The notes beneath the pieces are model-generated. The model searched no databases. It was not told where the DNA came from and worked only from the letters and a program-made list of their open reading frames with translations. From an uncultured Pelagibacteraceae bacterium (GTDB taxonomy: Bacteria > Pseudomonadota > Alphaproteobacteria > Pelagibacterales > Pelagibacteraceae), in the NCBI GenBank assembly GCA_902594675.1, contig CACJNE010000009.1, forward strand, positions 1-62,497: DNA of 62,497 bases, read 5' to 3'. This document shows positions 53,169 through 60,951 of this stretch, in pieces (within the stretch, counting starts at the first letter, position 1; every line of letters begins with the position of its first letter). The position numbers were made by a program, and so were the translations under genes.

Positions 53169-54911
53169 ATGAATGAGAATAAAATTAGAGGTGGAGCATT
53201 ATTAGCTAGAGCTTTAAAAGATAAGGGAATTAGTAAAGTTTTTACTCTTGCAGGAGGTTTTTGTAATCCAGCAATTGAAGGGTTTGCTGAGTGTCAAATT
53301 GAAGTGATAAATACACCTCATGAACAAATTGCAGGACATTTAGCAGATGGCAATACAAGAATAACTCGTAAACCATCAGTATGCTTAGTTGGACCAGAAG
53401 GATTTACTAACGCAGTCCCCTCTATGATGGAGGCTTGGGGTGAGAGAAGTCCTGTTATTTATATTACTGGTTCTAGCAGTCTTAAAAGACAAGGTTCAGG
53501 TGGTTTTAAAGAAATAGATGATGTTTCAATTGCTGCCCCTTTGACTAAATACAGTGCAAGCATTACCGATGGAACTAGAATAAGAGAATTTGTCGACAAA
53601 GCATATCACATTGCAACCAATGGTTATCCAGGTGCAGTACATCTTAGTCTGCCAGTAGATATTATGTTTTCATCTTTTGCAGAAGAAGTAGGGTTAGAAG
53701 AAAGACCATTTTCTCACAAGGCTAAACCTTTAGCTAAAGCTTGGCCAGATCCAAATTCTCTATCAGAAGTTTTAGAACTTGCTTGTAATGCTAAAAAACC
53801 AATTATAATAGGTGGCCATGGAGTTTGGTGGTCTCATTCAGAAAAAAATCTTGAAGCAGCTGGTAATAATTTAAATATACCAATTTTTAATGTCCCATAT
53901 CATCAAAAATTATTAGGTGAGGAAGCAAATGCTTATATGGGTTTGGCAGATATACACCAATATCCTCCCTCGGAATATGCACTACAAAATTCAGATTTAG
54001 TACTTGTAGTTGGGGCGCGTTTAGACAATCAAATGAATTTTGGAAATCCACCTTTTATACCTAAATCATCAAAGTTAGTTTGTATAAATGGTTCTCATGA
54101 GGAAGTAGAACTTAATAGAGCAGCTGATTTTTGTTTATTAAGTGATCCTGGTGTTTTTCTAGATACATTATCTAATTTAAAGAAAAATAATAAGTGGACT
54201 TTAGACACAACTTGGTTCGAAGAAAACAAAAAAAAGAAAAAAGAATGGGTAGATAAATCCTTGAAAGACTTAGAGATAGAGGCTGAGGCATCAAAAAAAA
54301 ATGCAGGGAAAATCCATCCTCTACAACTTTCATTAGATGTCCAAGAAGCAATGGGTGAAAATGACTGGCTTGTTATAGATGGAGGAAATACACACTTCTG
54401 GTCAGAAATTGCAATTAATATTGCAGGTGCAAAAGGTAAAAAATTAAAAGGTATCTTGCACCCTGGAACATTTAGCATGTTAGGTGTTGGTGTATCGTTT
54501 GCTTTATCTGCTAAAAATCACAATCCAGATTCAAATGTTGTTCTTATAAGTGGAGATGGTGCATTTTTATCAGGAGGTATGTCTATTGAAAGTGTATTTT
54601 ATGAAAAAAAACCTATTACTGTTGTAATTGATAACAATGGTGGATTGGCCTCAATTGGACAACAACAAGAAAGATTATTTAAAAGTGGAAAAAGCGTTGC
54701 AACTGATTTTAGAGACATCCCATTTCATAAGATTTTTGAGGGTTTTGGAGGGTATGGAGAATTAGTTAATAAAAGAGAAGAGTTAGCACCGGCACTTAAA
54801 AGGGCAATGGAAAGTGGAAAACCTGCATGTGTAAATGTTAAAGCAAAGCCAGTATTAAGCCCAATAGTCTCTGCAGTTGCAAGCAAAAGAGAAAAGTCAT
54901 CAATAGAATAA
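53169..54911 (+). CDS. Thiamine-diphosphate-dependent decarboxylase/synthase-like enzyme
   Basis: The 580-aa protein belongs to the acetolactate synthase / 2-hydroxyacyl-CoA lyase / benzoylformate decarboxylase group. The cofactor-activating glutamate is in INTPHEQIAGHLADG, the ThDP-binding GDG...N motif is SGDGAFLSGG followed by VVIDNNGGLAS, and the middle domain is complete. Its upstream neighbour makes 2-oxo acids, so a decarboxylase or C-C lyase acting on that product is the likely role. It is not the valine-pathway enzyme, since no ilvN or ilvC is near and the C-terminus differs. The next gene starts 1 base after its stop. Confidence 0.82.
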   Translation: MNENKIRGGALLARALKDKGISKVFTLAGGFCNPAIEGFAECQIEVINTPHEQIAGHLADGNTRITRKPSVCLVGPEGFTNAVPSMMEAWGERSPVIYITGSSSLKRQGSGGFKEIDDVSIAAPLTKYSASITDGTRIREFVDKAYHIATNGYPGAVHLSLPVDIMFSSFAEEVGLEERPFSHKAKPLAKAWPDPNSLSEVLELACNAKKPIIIGGHGVWWSHSEKNLEAAGNNLNIPIFNVPYHQKLLGEEANAYMGLADIHQYPPSEYALQNSDLVLVVGARLDNQMNFGNPPFIPKSSKLVCINGSHEEVELNRAADFCLLSDPGVFLDTLSNLKKNNKWTLDTTWFEENKKKKKEWVDKSLKDLEIEAEASKKNAGKIHPLQLSLDVQEAMGENDWLVIDGGNTHFWSEIAINIAGAKGKKLKGILHPGTFSMLGVGVSFALSAKNHNPDSNVVLISGDGAFLSGGMSIESVFYEKKPITVVIDNNGGLASIGQQQERLFKSGKSVATDFRDIPFHKIFEGFGGYGELVNKREELAPALKRAMESGKPACVNVKAKPVLSPIVSAVASKREKSSIE

Positions 54912-54912
54912 A

Positions 54913-55248
54913 ATGGCAATATTTTCATCACACTTATTAGATGCTACGAATGGATCTCATGCTGGGAATATTGATGTAATAATTTATCAAATAAAAAAAA
55001 ATGGAGATAAAGAAATTTTCTGTGAAAGTAAATCTGATGATGGTGGTAGAATACATAAAGAATTTGATCTAAGTGATGATGATACCAAGTGCGAATATGA
55101 AATGATTTGCAAAACTGGAGATTATTTTTCTGAGAAAAGAATTATTTCTGAAATAAATATTAAATTTAAAATGGAAGATAATAATAAAAAATATCATATA
55201 CCCATAATAATTTCTAAAAATAGCTACACTGTGTGGTGGTCAAAATAG
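54913..55248 (+). CDS. Transthyretin / 5-hydroxyisourate-hydrolase-like protein
   Basis: The 111-aa protein has the size and fold signature of HIU hydrolase. FSSHLLDATNGSHAGNIDVIIY matches the N-terminal strand (FSSHLLDATNGSHAG), GRIHKEFDL holds the conserved arginine, and YHIPIIISKNSYTVWWSK is the C-terminal strand with the conserved histidine. The family's terminal YRGS is replaced by TVWWSK, so the normal active site is incomplete. No uricase or OHCU decarboxylase gene is near. It therefore probably hydrolyses another ring or has a different role in this operon. Confidence 0.75.
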   Translation: MAIFSSHLLDATNGSHAGNIDVIIYQIKKNGDKEIFCESKSDDGGRIHKEFDLSDDDTKCEYEMICKTGDYFSEKRIISEINIKFKMEDNNKKYHIPIIISKNSYTVWWSK

Positions 55249-55249
55249 A

Positions 55250-56416
55250 ATGAGTGGTGAAAATTTAATACATCAAAAAAATATTAAATTAAATATGTCA
55301 AGACGTATAAGGCGTACTCCATTTACTAAAAAGGTTGAAGAATGTGGCGTGTCAGATTTTACCGTTGTAAACCACATGTTATTACCAAAAGGATTTAAAA
55401 ACTCAGTTGAGGAAGATTACTGGCATTTAAGAAAGGAAGTTCAAGTCTGGGACGTATCTTGCCAAAGACAAGTACAAATTTCAGGTCCTGATGCAGAAAA
55501 ACTTGTACAAAAAATGACGCCTCGCTCAATAAAAAAAATGGAAACTGGAAAATGTTTTTATATTCCAATAATAGATGAGACCGCAGGAATGATTAATGAT
55601 CCTGTTTTACTTAAACTAGACGATGATATGTTTTGGATTTCAATAGCTGACTCAGATATTCTTCTATGGGCAAAAGGTATTGCATTAGGTTCTGGATATA
55701 ATGTTGAAATAGTAGAGCCAGATGTTTATCCATTGGCTATTCAAGGCCCAAAATCCGAAGACCTTTTGGTTTCAATATTTGGTAAAGACATAAAAAAATT
55801 AAAATTTTTCAATTTTAAAGTTTTTGACTTTTTGGGTACAAAACAAATAATCGCAAGGTCAGGTTATAGCAAGCAAGATGGTTTTGAAATTTATTTCAAA
55901 GGATTTGAAACTCATTTTAATGAAATTGAACTTGGTGAAAAACTTTGGGATATTGTTTGGGATTATGGTCAAAAATTTAATATATCTCCAGGATGTCCAA
56001 ACCTCATTGATAGAATTGAGGCAGGACTTATGTCCTATGGCAATGATTTCACTAGAGAAAATAATCCACTAGAATGCAATCTCGAGAAATATTGTAAACA
56101 AGAGGATGATCATGATTTTATTGGAAAACATGCTTTGAGAAAGATCCAATCTGAAGGAATTAAACAACAGATGAGAGGAATAATTTTTGATGGTGAACCC
56201 TGTAAACCAATAGGTGTTCCTTTGCCGGTATACTCAAAAAACAATAAAAAGATTGGACAAATTGCTTCTGGAATTTATTCCCCAAGAATTAAGAAAAATA
56301 TAGGTTTATCAATGATAAATAGAGATTTTTGGGATTTGGGGAATGAAGTTTTTATAAATACTCTTAATGGAAAAAACAGAAAAGGCATTATAACTTCTTT
56401 ACCATTTCCTGATTAA
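55250..56416 (+). CDS. DmdA-like demethylase (GcvT family)
   Basis: This tetrahydrofolate-dependent demethylase-like protein has 388 aa. Its first third resembles dimethylsulfoniopropionate demethylase DmdA closely (SRRIRRTPFTKKVEECGVSD, VVNHMLLPKGF, QVWDVSCQRQVQISGPD). The middle and C-terminal segments also fit (AGMINDPVLLKLDDDMFWIS, LAIQGPKSEDLLVSIFG, RSGYSKQDGFEIYF, IEAGLMSYGNDFTRENNPLE). Like DmdA it carries N-D in GGMIND where GcvT has its catalytic aspartate pair. The other DMSP genes (dmdB, dmdC, dmdD) are absent, so a different methylated substrate is possible. A second ATG at 55295 could be the true start. Confidence 0.72.
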   Translation: MSGENLIHQKNIKLNMSRRIRRTPFTKKVEECGVSDFTVVNHMLLPKGFKNSVEEDYWHLRKEVQVWDVSCQRQVQISGPDAEKLVQKMTPRSIKKMETGKCFYIPIIDETAGMINDPVLLKLDDDMFWISIADSDILLWAKGIALGSGYNVEIVEPDVYPLAIQGPKSEDLLVSIFGKDIKKLKFFNFKVFDFLGTKQIIARSGYSKQDGFEIYFKGFETHFNEIELGEKLWDIVWDYGQKFNISPGCPNLIDRIEAGLMSYGNDFTRENNPLECNLEKYCKQEDDHDFIGKHALRKIQSEGIKQQMRGIIFDGEPCKPIGVPLPVYSKNNKKIGQIASGIYSPRIKKNIGLSMINRDFWDLGNEVFINTLNGKNRKGIITSLPFPD

Positions 56417-56431
56417 CCTTATATTTAAATT

Positions 56432-57556
56432 ATGTTTAAACCAGTTATAGCAGGATTTTCAAGATCACCTTTTACTATGGCTAGAAAAGGTGCCTTAATA
56501 GACTCAAAACCAGTTAATCTGTTAGCAGAGGTAATTAAAGATTTAGTATCAAAATCAAATGTTAAAAAAGATGACATTGAGGATATCGTAGTTGGTTGTG
56601 CATTTCAAACAGGAGAACAAAGTTTTAATATTGGAAAGTTGACTACTTTTTTAAGTGGTATGAATGTAAAAACCTCAGGCATGACAGTAGATAGATGGTG
56701 TGGTTCGTCAATGGAGGCTATTCATATTGCTGCAGGTAAAATTTCTTTGGGTGCTGGAAAGGTATTTGTTTGTGGAGGGGTTGAAAGCATGACAAGAGTA
56801 AATACTGGTTTTGAACCAATCCCTTACCCTGAAAGTAAGACAGATAATCCACATGTTTATTTTTCAATGGGAACAACTGCAGAAAATGTTGCTAAAAAAT
56901 ATAACATTTCAAGAAATGAACAACAGGAGTTTGCTATATCAAGCCATCAAAAAGCACATGAAGCACAAACCAAAGGGAATTTTAAGAATGAAATCGTATC
57001 AATTGGTGATTGTGATACTGATGGAAACATAAGACCGAATAGTACAATGGAAAAATTAGATGGATTAAAACTTGCATTTGATGAAAATGGAACAGTTACA
57101 GCAGCAACTTCATCACCTTTAACAGACGGTGCGGCGGCAACTTTAATTTGTGAGGAAAATTATGCAAGAGAAAATAATTTAAATATTTTAGGAAGAATAG
57201 TATCTACTGCTGTTGAGGGTTGTGACCCTGATTTTATGGGTCTAGGTCCAATTGGTGCATCAAAAAAAGCTTTAAAGAGAGCTAACTTGTCAGCTGATCA
57301 AATTGATATTATTGAATTGAACGAAGCTTTTGCTTCTCAATCATTAGCGTGCATTAAAGATTTAGGTATAGATAAAAATAAAGTTAATTTAGATGGTGGA
57401 GCTCTTGCTCTTGGTCATCCACTTGGTGCAACAGGTGCAAGAATCACTGGTAAAGCAGCTGATTTATTAAAACGAGAAAATAAAAAATATGCTCTTTCTA
57501 CTCAGTGTATAGGTTTAGGAATGGGAATTGCGACAGTAATTGAGAGTGTCAATTAA
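56432..57556 (+). CDS. Thiolase (acetyl-CoA acyltransferase family)
   Basis: It cleaves a 3-oxoacyl-CoA with CoA, or condenses two acyl-CoAs. The 374-aa protein has the nucleophile cysteine in DRWCGSSMEAIHIAAG, the middle motifs NEAFASQSLACIKDLG and GGALALGHPLGATGARITG, and the second cysteine in TQCIGLGMGIA. It is complete but somewhat short of the usual 390-400 aa. It ends the seven-gene operon, 15 bases after the DmdA-like gene, and faces the convergent potC-like gene with 1 base between the stop codons. It might also serve the FadN-like enzyme at 41600. Confidence 0.88.
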   Translation: MFKPVIAGFSRSPFTMARKGALIDSKPVNLLAEVIKDLVSKSNVKKDDIEDIVVGCAFQTGEQSFNIGKLTTFLSGMNVKTSGMTVDRWCGSSMEAIHIAAGKISLGAGKVFVCGGVESMTRVNTGFEPIPYPESKTDNPHVYFSMGTTAENVAKKYNISRNEQQEFAISSHQKAHEAQTKGNFKNEIVSIGDCDTDGNIRPNSTMEKLDGLKLAFDENGTVTAATSSPLTDGAAATLICEENYARENNLNILGRIVSTAVEGCDPDFMGLGPIGASKKALKRANLSADQIDIIELNEAFASQSLACIKDLGIDKNKVNLDGGALALGHPLGATGARITGKAADLLKRENKKYALSTQCIGLGMGIATVIESVN

Positions 57557-57557
57557 A

Positions 57558-58412
57558 CTATCTATTTATTCCTCTTAATCTCTCAGATCTTCTTCTTAAA
57601 AGTTCAGCAGTTAATAAAATGAATACTGATAATAAAATCAAACAGGTTGCAACAGCTAATATTGTCGGACTTAATTGTTCTCTAAGCCCAGTCCACATTT
57701 GAATTGGAATTGTAGTATTATCTAAGCCAGCTAAGAATAATACAACTACGACTTCATCAAAAGAAGTTACAAAAGCAAAAAGACCGCCAGATATAACCCC
57801 AGGTAATATCAAAGGTAAAGTAATTTTCATAAATGTATTGTATGGACTACTTCCAAGACTTGAGGCAGCACGTGTAATACTATGATCAAAACCCGAAAGT
57901 GTTGCAGTTACAGTTATTACCACAAACGGGGTTCCAAGAATAATATGTGCTAATATAATACCCAAATGAGTGGCTGCCAAACCTACCTTTGCCATGAAAA
58001 AGAAAATCGCTACCCCAGAAATAATTAGCGGAACTATCATTGGTGAAATTAAAATTGCCATTATCAAACCCTTGTAAGGCATATGTCTACTGCTTAAGCC
58101 TAATGCAGCAAGAGTACCTAAAATAATTGATCCCAATGTAGCAAAAATTGCAATTATAAAACTATTTCTTGCAGCCAAACCCCATGGATTTTTTGTTCCA
58201 TAAATCATGTCTTTATACCATCTTAAAGAGAATGCATCAGGATCTAACCTTTTCATTCCATCAGAAAAAACCAAGAACTCCTCAGCATTAAAAGACAACG
58301 GAAAAATTACAAATAAAGGAGCTATCAAAAAGAAAAAGACACAACCACATATTAATAAATAAAAATAGTGCCAAATTCTATAATGCGGTTCTGTATACTT
58401 TGGTAATGCCAT
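57558..58412 (-). CDS. potC: Polyamine-type ABC permease (PotC-like)
   Basis: This second permease of a spermidine/putrescine-type importer has 284 aa and six helices. FVVITVTATLSGFDHSITRAASSLGSSPYNTFMKITLPLILPGV, seen here as FDHSITRAASSLGSSPYNTF and KITLPLILPGV, is the EAA loop. FVTSFDEVVVVLFLAG is the family segment of PotC/YdcV-type permeases. It lies 2 bases after the potB-like gene. Substrate is not readable from this subunit. Confidence 0.87.
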   Translation of the reverse strand: MALPKYTEPHYRIWHYFYLLICGCVFFFLIAPLFVIFPLSFNAEEFLVFSDGMKRLDPDAFSLRWYKDMIYGTKNPWGLAARNSFIIAIFATLGSIILGTLAALGLSSRHMPYKGLIMAILISPMIVPLIISGVAIFFFMAKVGLAATHLGIILAHIILGTPFVVITVTATLSGFDHSITRAASSLGSSPYNTFMKITLPLILPGVISGGLFAFVTSFDEVVVVLFLAGLDNTTIPIQMWTGLREQLSPTILAVATCLILLSVFILLTAELLRRRSERLRGINR

Positions 58413-58414
58413 AA

Positions 58415-59668
58415 TTAACCTAATTTGATGTTATCAACTCCTACAAGTTTATTATAGATCCAATAAATTACTAACACGCCTGTTAAAAGCATCAGACCCA
58501 TTGCAGATGCAAAACTCCAATCTAAAGTACTTTTCATATGATATGCTATTTGATTACTAATAAGTGTTCCAGATGCACCTCCAACAAGTGCTGGTGTAAT
58601 ATAATAGCCAATTGCTAAAATAAACACTAATAGACAGCCTGCACCTATTCCTGGAATTGTTAGTGGAAAATAAACTTTAAAAAATGCAATCGCTGGAGTT
58701 GCGCCTAAAGACTTACCAGCTCTCATAAGACTTGGAGAGATCGTTTTCATAACACTGTACAAAGGTAAAACCATAAAAGGTAAAAGTATTTGAGTCATTG
58801 CTACGTAAGTTCCAGTTTTATTGTACATCATCTCAGGTCTGTTATCGTCCGCAACAAGACCTGTCCAAACAAAGAAATCATTCACAATCCCTTGTTGCTG
58901 TAACAAAATCATCCAACTTGCGGTTCTTACAAGTAAAGAAGTCCAGAAAGGAAGAAGAACACAAATCATTAGTAAATTACTATATTTCATTGGCAAAGTT
59001 GCCAGTAAATGTGCAATTGGGTAAGCCATCAAAAAACAAAATAAAGTAACAAAAAAAGCTACCTCCACTGTTCTTATCCATAATATTCTATGAATTCTTC
59101 TATCCTCAGAAACCTGAACAATTTTTCCATCTTCATTAGAATACATGTCTACACCTTTAAGGTATTTTGAATATGTATAAGATGGAGCTCTTCTTTTAAT
59201 TGCTCTCCAATATTCAACATTTCTCCATCTTTTATGAACTTTCATAATTTGTTCTTTATAATTTCCTTCCTCAAATTTTTTTTGTTTTCTTGCTAGTTTT
59301 TTTAAAACACTCTTAAATCCATTTTTTTCATAGTTTAATTGTGTCTGCAATTTTCCTGCTGTTTTGTTTTTAACTAGAATTTTATAATCTAAGTAAAATG
59401 CTTCAAAAACTTCCTCTGGTGGAAGTTCTTTACCATCCCAAGTTTCCATTGCTTTATAAGTTTTGGGAAGCATGTTTGTAACCATTTTGTCGTCTATGCT
59501 TCTAGAGAACATATCTCCGATTGGAATCATATATGTAATTATTAAAAACAATAATAATGGCGCAACTAGTAGAAAAGCTTTAATTTTATTTTTCTTTTCT
59601 GCCTGTTTAAGACTCTCCTCTAAGGGAATTCCATCTGTTGTTAAAATTTTTCCTGTTTCTGAGCTCAT
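58415..59668 (-). CDS. potB: Polyamine-type ABC permease with enlarged periplasmic domain (PotB-like)
   Basis: This first permease of the importer has 417 aa, 120-140 more than ordinary PotB. After a cytoplasmic tail, the first helix is at about residues 31-52 (AFLLVAPLLLFLIITYMIPI). Residues 53-195 are a hydrophilic, mostly helical insertion (KQKKFEEGNYKEQIMKVHKR and similar), presumably periplasmic. A standard permease core follows, with MRAGKSLGATPAIAFFKVYF as the EAA loop. Similar long insertions exist in some marine PotB/opine-type permeases. The ATG is 6 bases from a GC-rich hairpin and has no Shine-Dalgarno. Confidence 0.87.
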   Translation of the reverse strand: MSSETGKILTTDGIPLEESLKQAEKKNKIKAFLLVAPLLLFLIITYMIPIGDMFSRSIDDKMVTNMLPKTYKAMETWDGKELPPEEVFEAFYLDYKILVKNKTAGKLQTQLNYEKNGFKSVLKKLARKQKKFEEGNYKEQIMKVHKRWRNVEYWRAIKRRAPSYTYSKYLKGVDMYSNEDGKIVQVSEDRRIHRILWIRTVEVAFFVTLFCFLMAYPIAHLLATLPMKYSNLLMICVLLPFWTSLLVRTASWMILLQQQGIVNDFFVWTGLVADDNRPEMMYNKTGTYVAMTQILLPFMVLPLYSVMKTISPSLMRAGKSLGATPAIAFFKVYFPLTIPGIGAGCLLVFILAIGYYITPALVGGASGTLISNQIAYHMKSTLDWSFASAMGLMLLTGVLVIYWIYNKLVGVDNIKLG

Positions 59669-59673
59669 AAAAA

Positions 59674-59698
59674 AAGGGCGGTTAAAATAACCGCCCTT
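59674..59698 (-). promoter_or_regulatory. Terminator-like hairpin directly before the potB-like start codon
   Basis: An 11-bp perfect stem with a GGGCGG core (59674-59684 with 59688-59698) closes a 3-nt loop. On the minus strand it is followed by a run of T that leads straight into the potB-like ATG. It should end part of the transcripts after the binding-protein gene and let the rest continue into the permease genes. Confidence 0.75.
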
Positions 59699-59733
59699 AA
59701 TATAATATAAAATTAAAGTGTTTAAAACTTTAA

Positions 59734-60852
59734 TTATTTAATACTAGCTTTCATAGCTTCCCATTTTTCACCAAGCTCTGTGCCATTGTCAGCCCAGTAC
59801 TCAGCGTCTACTAAGAAGTATCTTTTTAGATTTTTTGGCGCTGTTGGCATATGTGGAACCATATTTGTTTTTCCATCTTTATACCACGGCTCTCCTGCTT
59901 CCATAACTGCAATTGATGATTTTCTCCAAGGAGCGTATGCAATATATTTTGCACTTCCAGCTAACATTTCAGTGTTAGTCATCATTGCTAAAGCTTTCAT
60001 AGCGTCAGCTTGGTTTGGTCCACCTTTTACTAATGCAAAATATTCATAGTCAAGACCTTGTCCATCCCAAACTTGAACTATTGGAGCACCTTCTCCAACT
60101 GCTGCATTGAAAAATCTTCCATTCCAACCAGTTGCCATTACAACTTCACCACTCATTAATAATTCTGGTGGTTGAGCTCCTGCTGACCAAAATACACATC
60201 CGCCATTTGGATCTTCACAAAGTGCCTTGATCTTATTCATCGCTCTATCAACATATGCTGGGTCTTCTAATTTTTTGTAGATAAATTCTCCACCTTTACC
60301 CATTTTTACACCATCTGCTGCTAAAGCAATTTCTAAGTTAGTTAATGCACTTTTGTAAATTGCTCTTTTTCCAGGAAATCTTTTTGTGTTAAAGAAATCT
60401 TTTATAGTCTTTGGAGTGCTTTTTAATAGATCACTATTATAAGCATAGTTCCAAGAATATAAGATATTTCCTACCGCACATTTACTTGGCATATCAGTGA
60501 AGAAGTCTTCACTTGCAGGTGTACCATCTGGTGCTGGCGGGAAGTCTTTGTCAAAATCAAATTCAACAAAAATTCCTTCATCACAACCATTAATAGTATC
60601 GTAAGCGAATACGTCTATAATATCCCATGTGATTGCTCCTGCTTCTATTTGCGCTTTAATTTCTGAAAGTCCACCAGAATAGTCAACCCACTCGATTGGT
60701 ATACCCAATGCTTTCGATGTTGGATCTCCATATCCTAACTTTTGACTTTCTGTGTATGCTCCACCCCATGATGCAACAACTACTGCAAAAGCTGATGTAG
60801 ATATAGAAACTGCAAATGTTAAAGCAAGTAATAATTTACTTAATTTTTTCAT
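59734..60852 (-). CDS. potD: Polyamine-type periplasmic binding protein (PotD-like)
   Basis: This family-1/PotD-type binding protein has 372 aa and a 22-23-residue signal peptide (ends STSAFA). The opening strand VVVASWGGAYTESQKLGYG is the typical start of this group and is shared by polyamine, opine and thiamine binders. KIDDVFAYD-type acidic residues are seen as WDIIDVFAYDTING. WSAGAQPPELLMSGEVVMATGWNGR fits the central region (quoted only as SGEVVMATGWNGR). The substrate may be a polyamine, but another cationic compound cannot be excluded. It has its own promoter and a GGAGG ribosome-binding site, as for other abundant binding proteins here. Confidence 0.83.
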   Translation of the reverse strand: MKKLSKLLLALTFAVSISTSAFAVVVASWGGAYTESQKLGYGDPTSKALGIPIEWVDYSGGLSEIKAQIEAGAITWDIIDVFAYDTINGCDEGIFVEFDFDKDFPPAPDGTPASEDFFTDMPSKCAVGNILYSWNYAYNSDLLKSTPKTIKDFFNTKRFPGKRAIYKSALTNLEIALAADGVKMGKGGEFIYKKLEDPAYVDRAMNKIKALCEDPNGGCVFWSAGAQPPELLMSGEVVMATGWNGRFFNAAVGEGAPIVQVWDGQGLDYEYFALVKGGPNQADAMKALAMMTNTEMLAGSAKYIAYAPWRKSSIAVMEAGEPWYKDGKTNMVPHMPTAPKNLKRYFLVDAEYWADNGTELGEKWEAMKASIK

Positions 60853-60889
60853 TTATCCTCCGTTTAAACGTTTTTTTTATAAAAAAAGG

Positions 60890-60918
60890 AGTACAGCAAC
60901 ATAGAATATAAGAGTCAA
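60890..60918 (-). promoter_or_regulatory. Predicted potD promoter
   Basis: On the minus strand, TTGACT (60913-60918) and TGTACT (60890-60895) are separated by exactly 17 bases. The predicted start is near 60883. A 16-bp AT palindrome (60872-60887) and CGTTTAAACG (60861-60870) occupy the short leader before the GGAGG site. Thus potD can be expressed apart from potA. Confidence 0.5.
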
Positions 60919-60951
60919 CAGGTGATTTTGGCGAAAATGTTGTAATAACGC

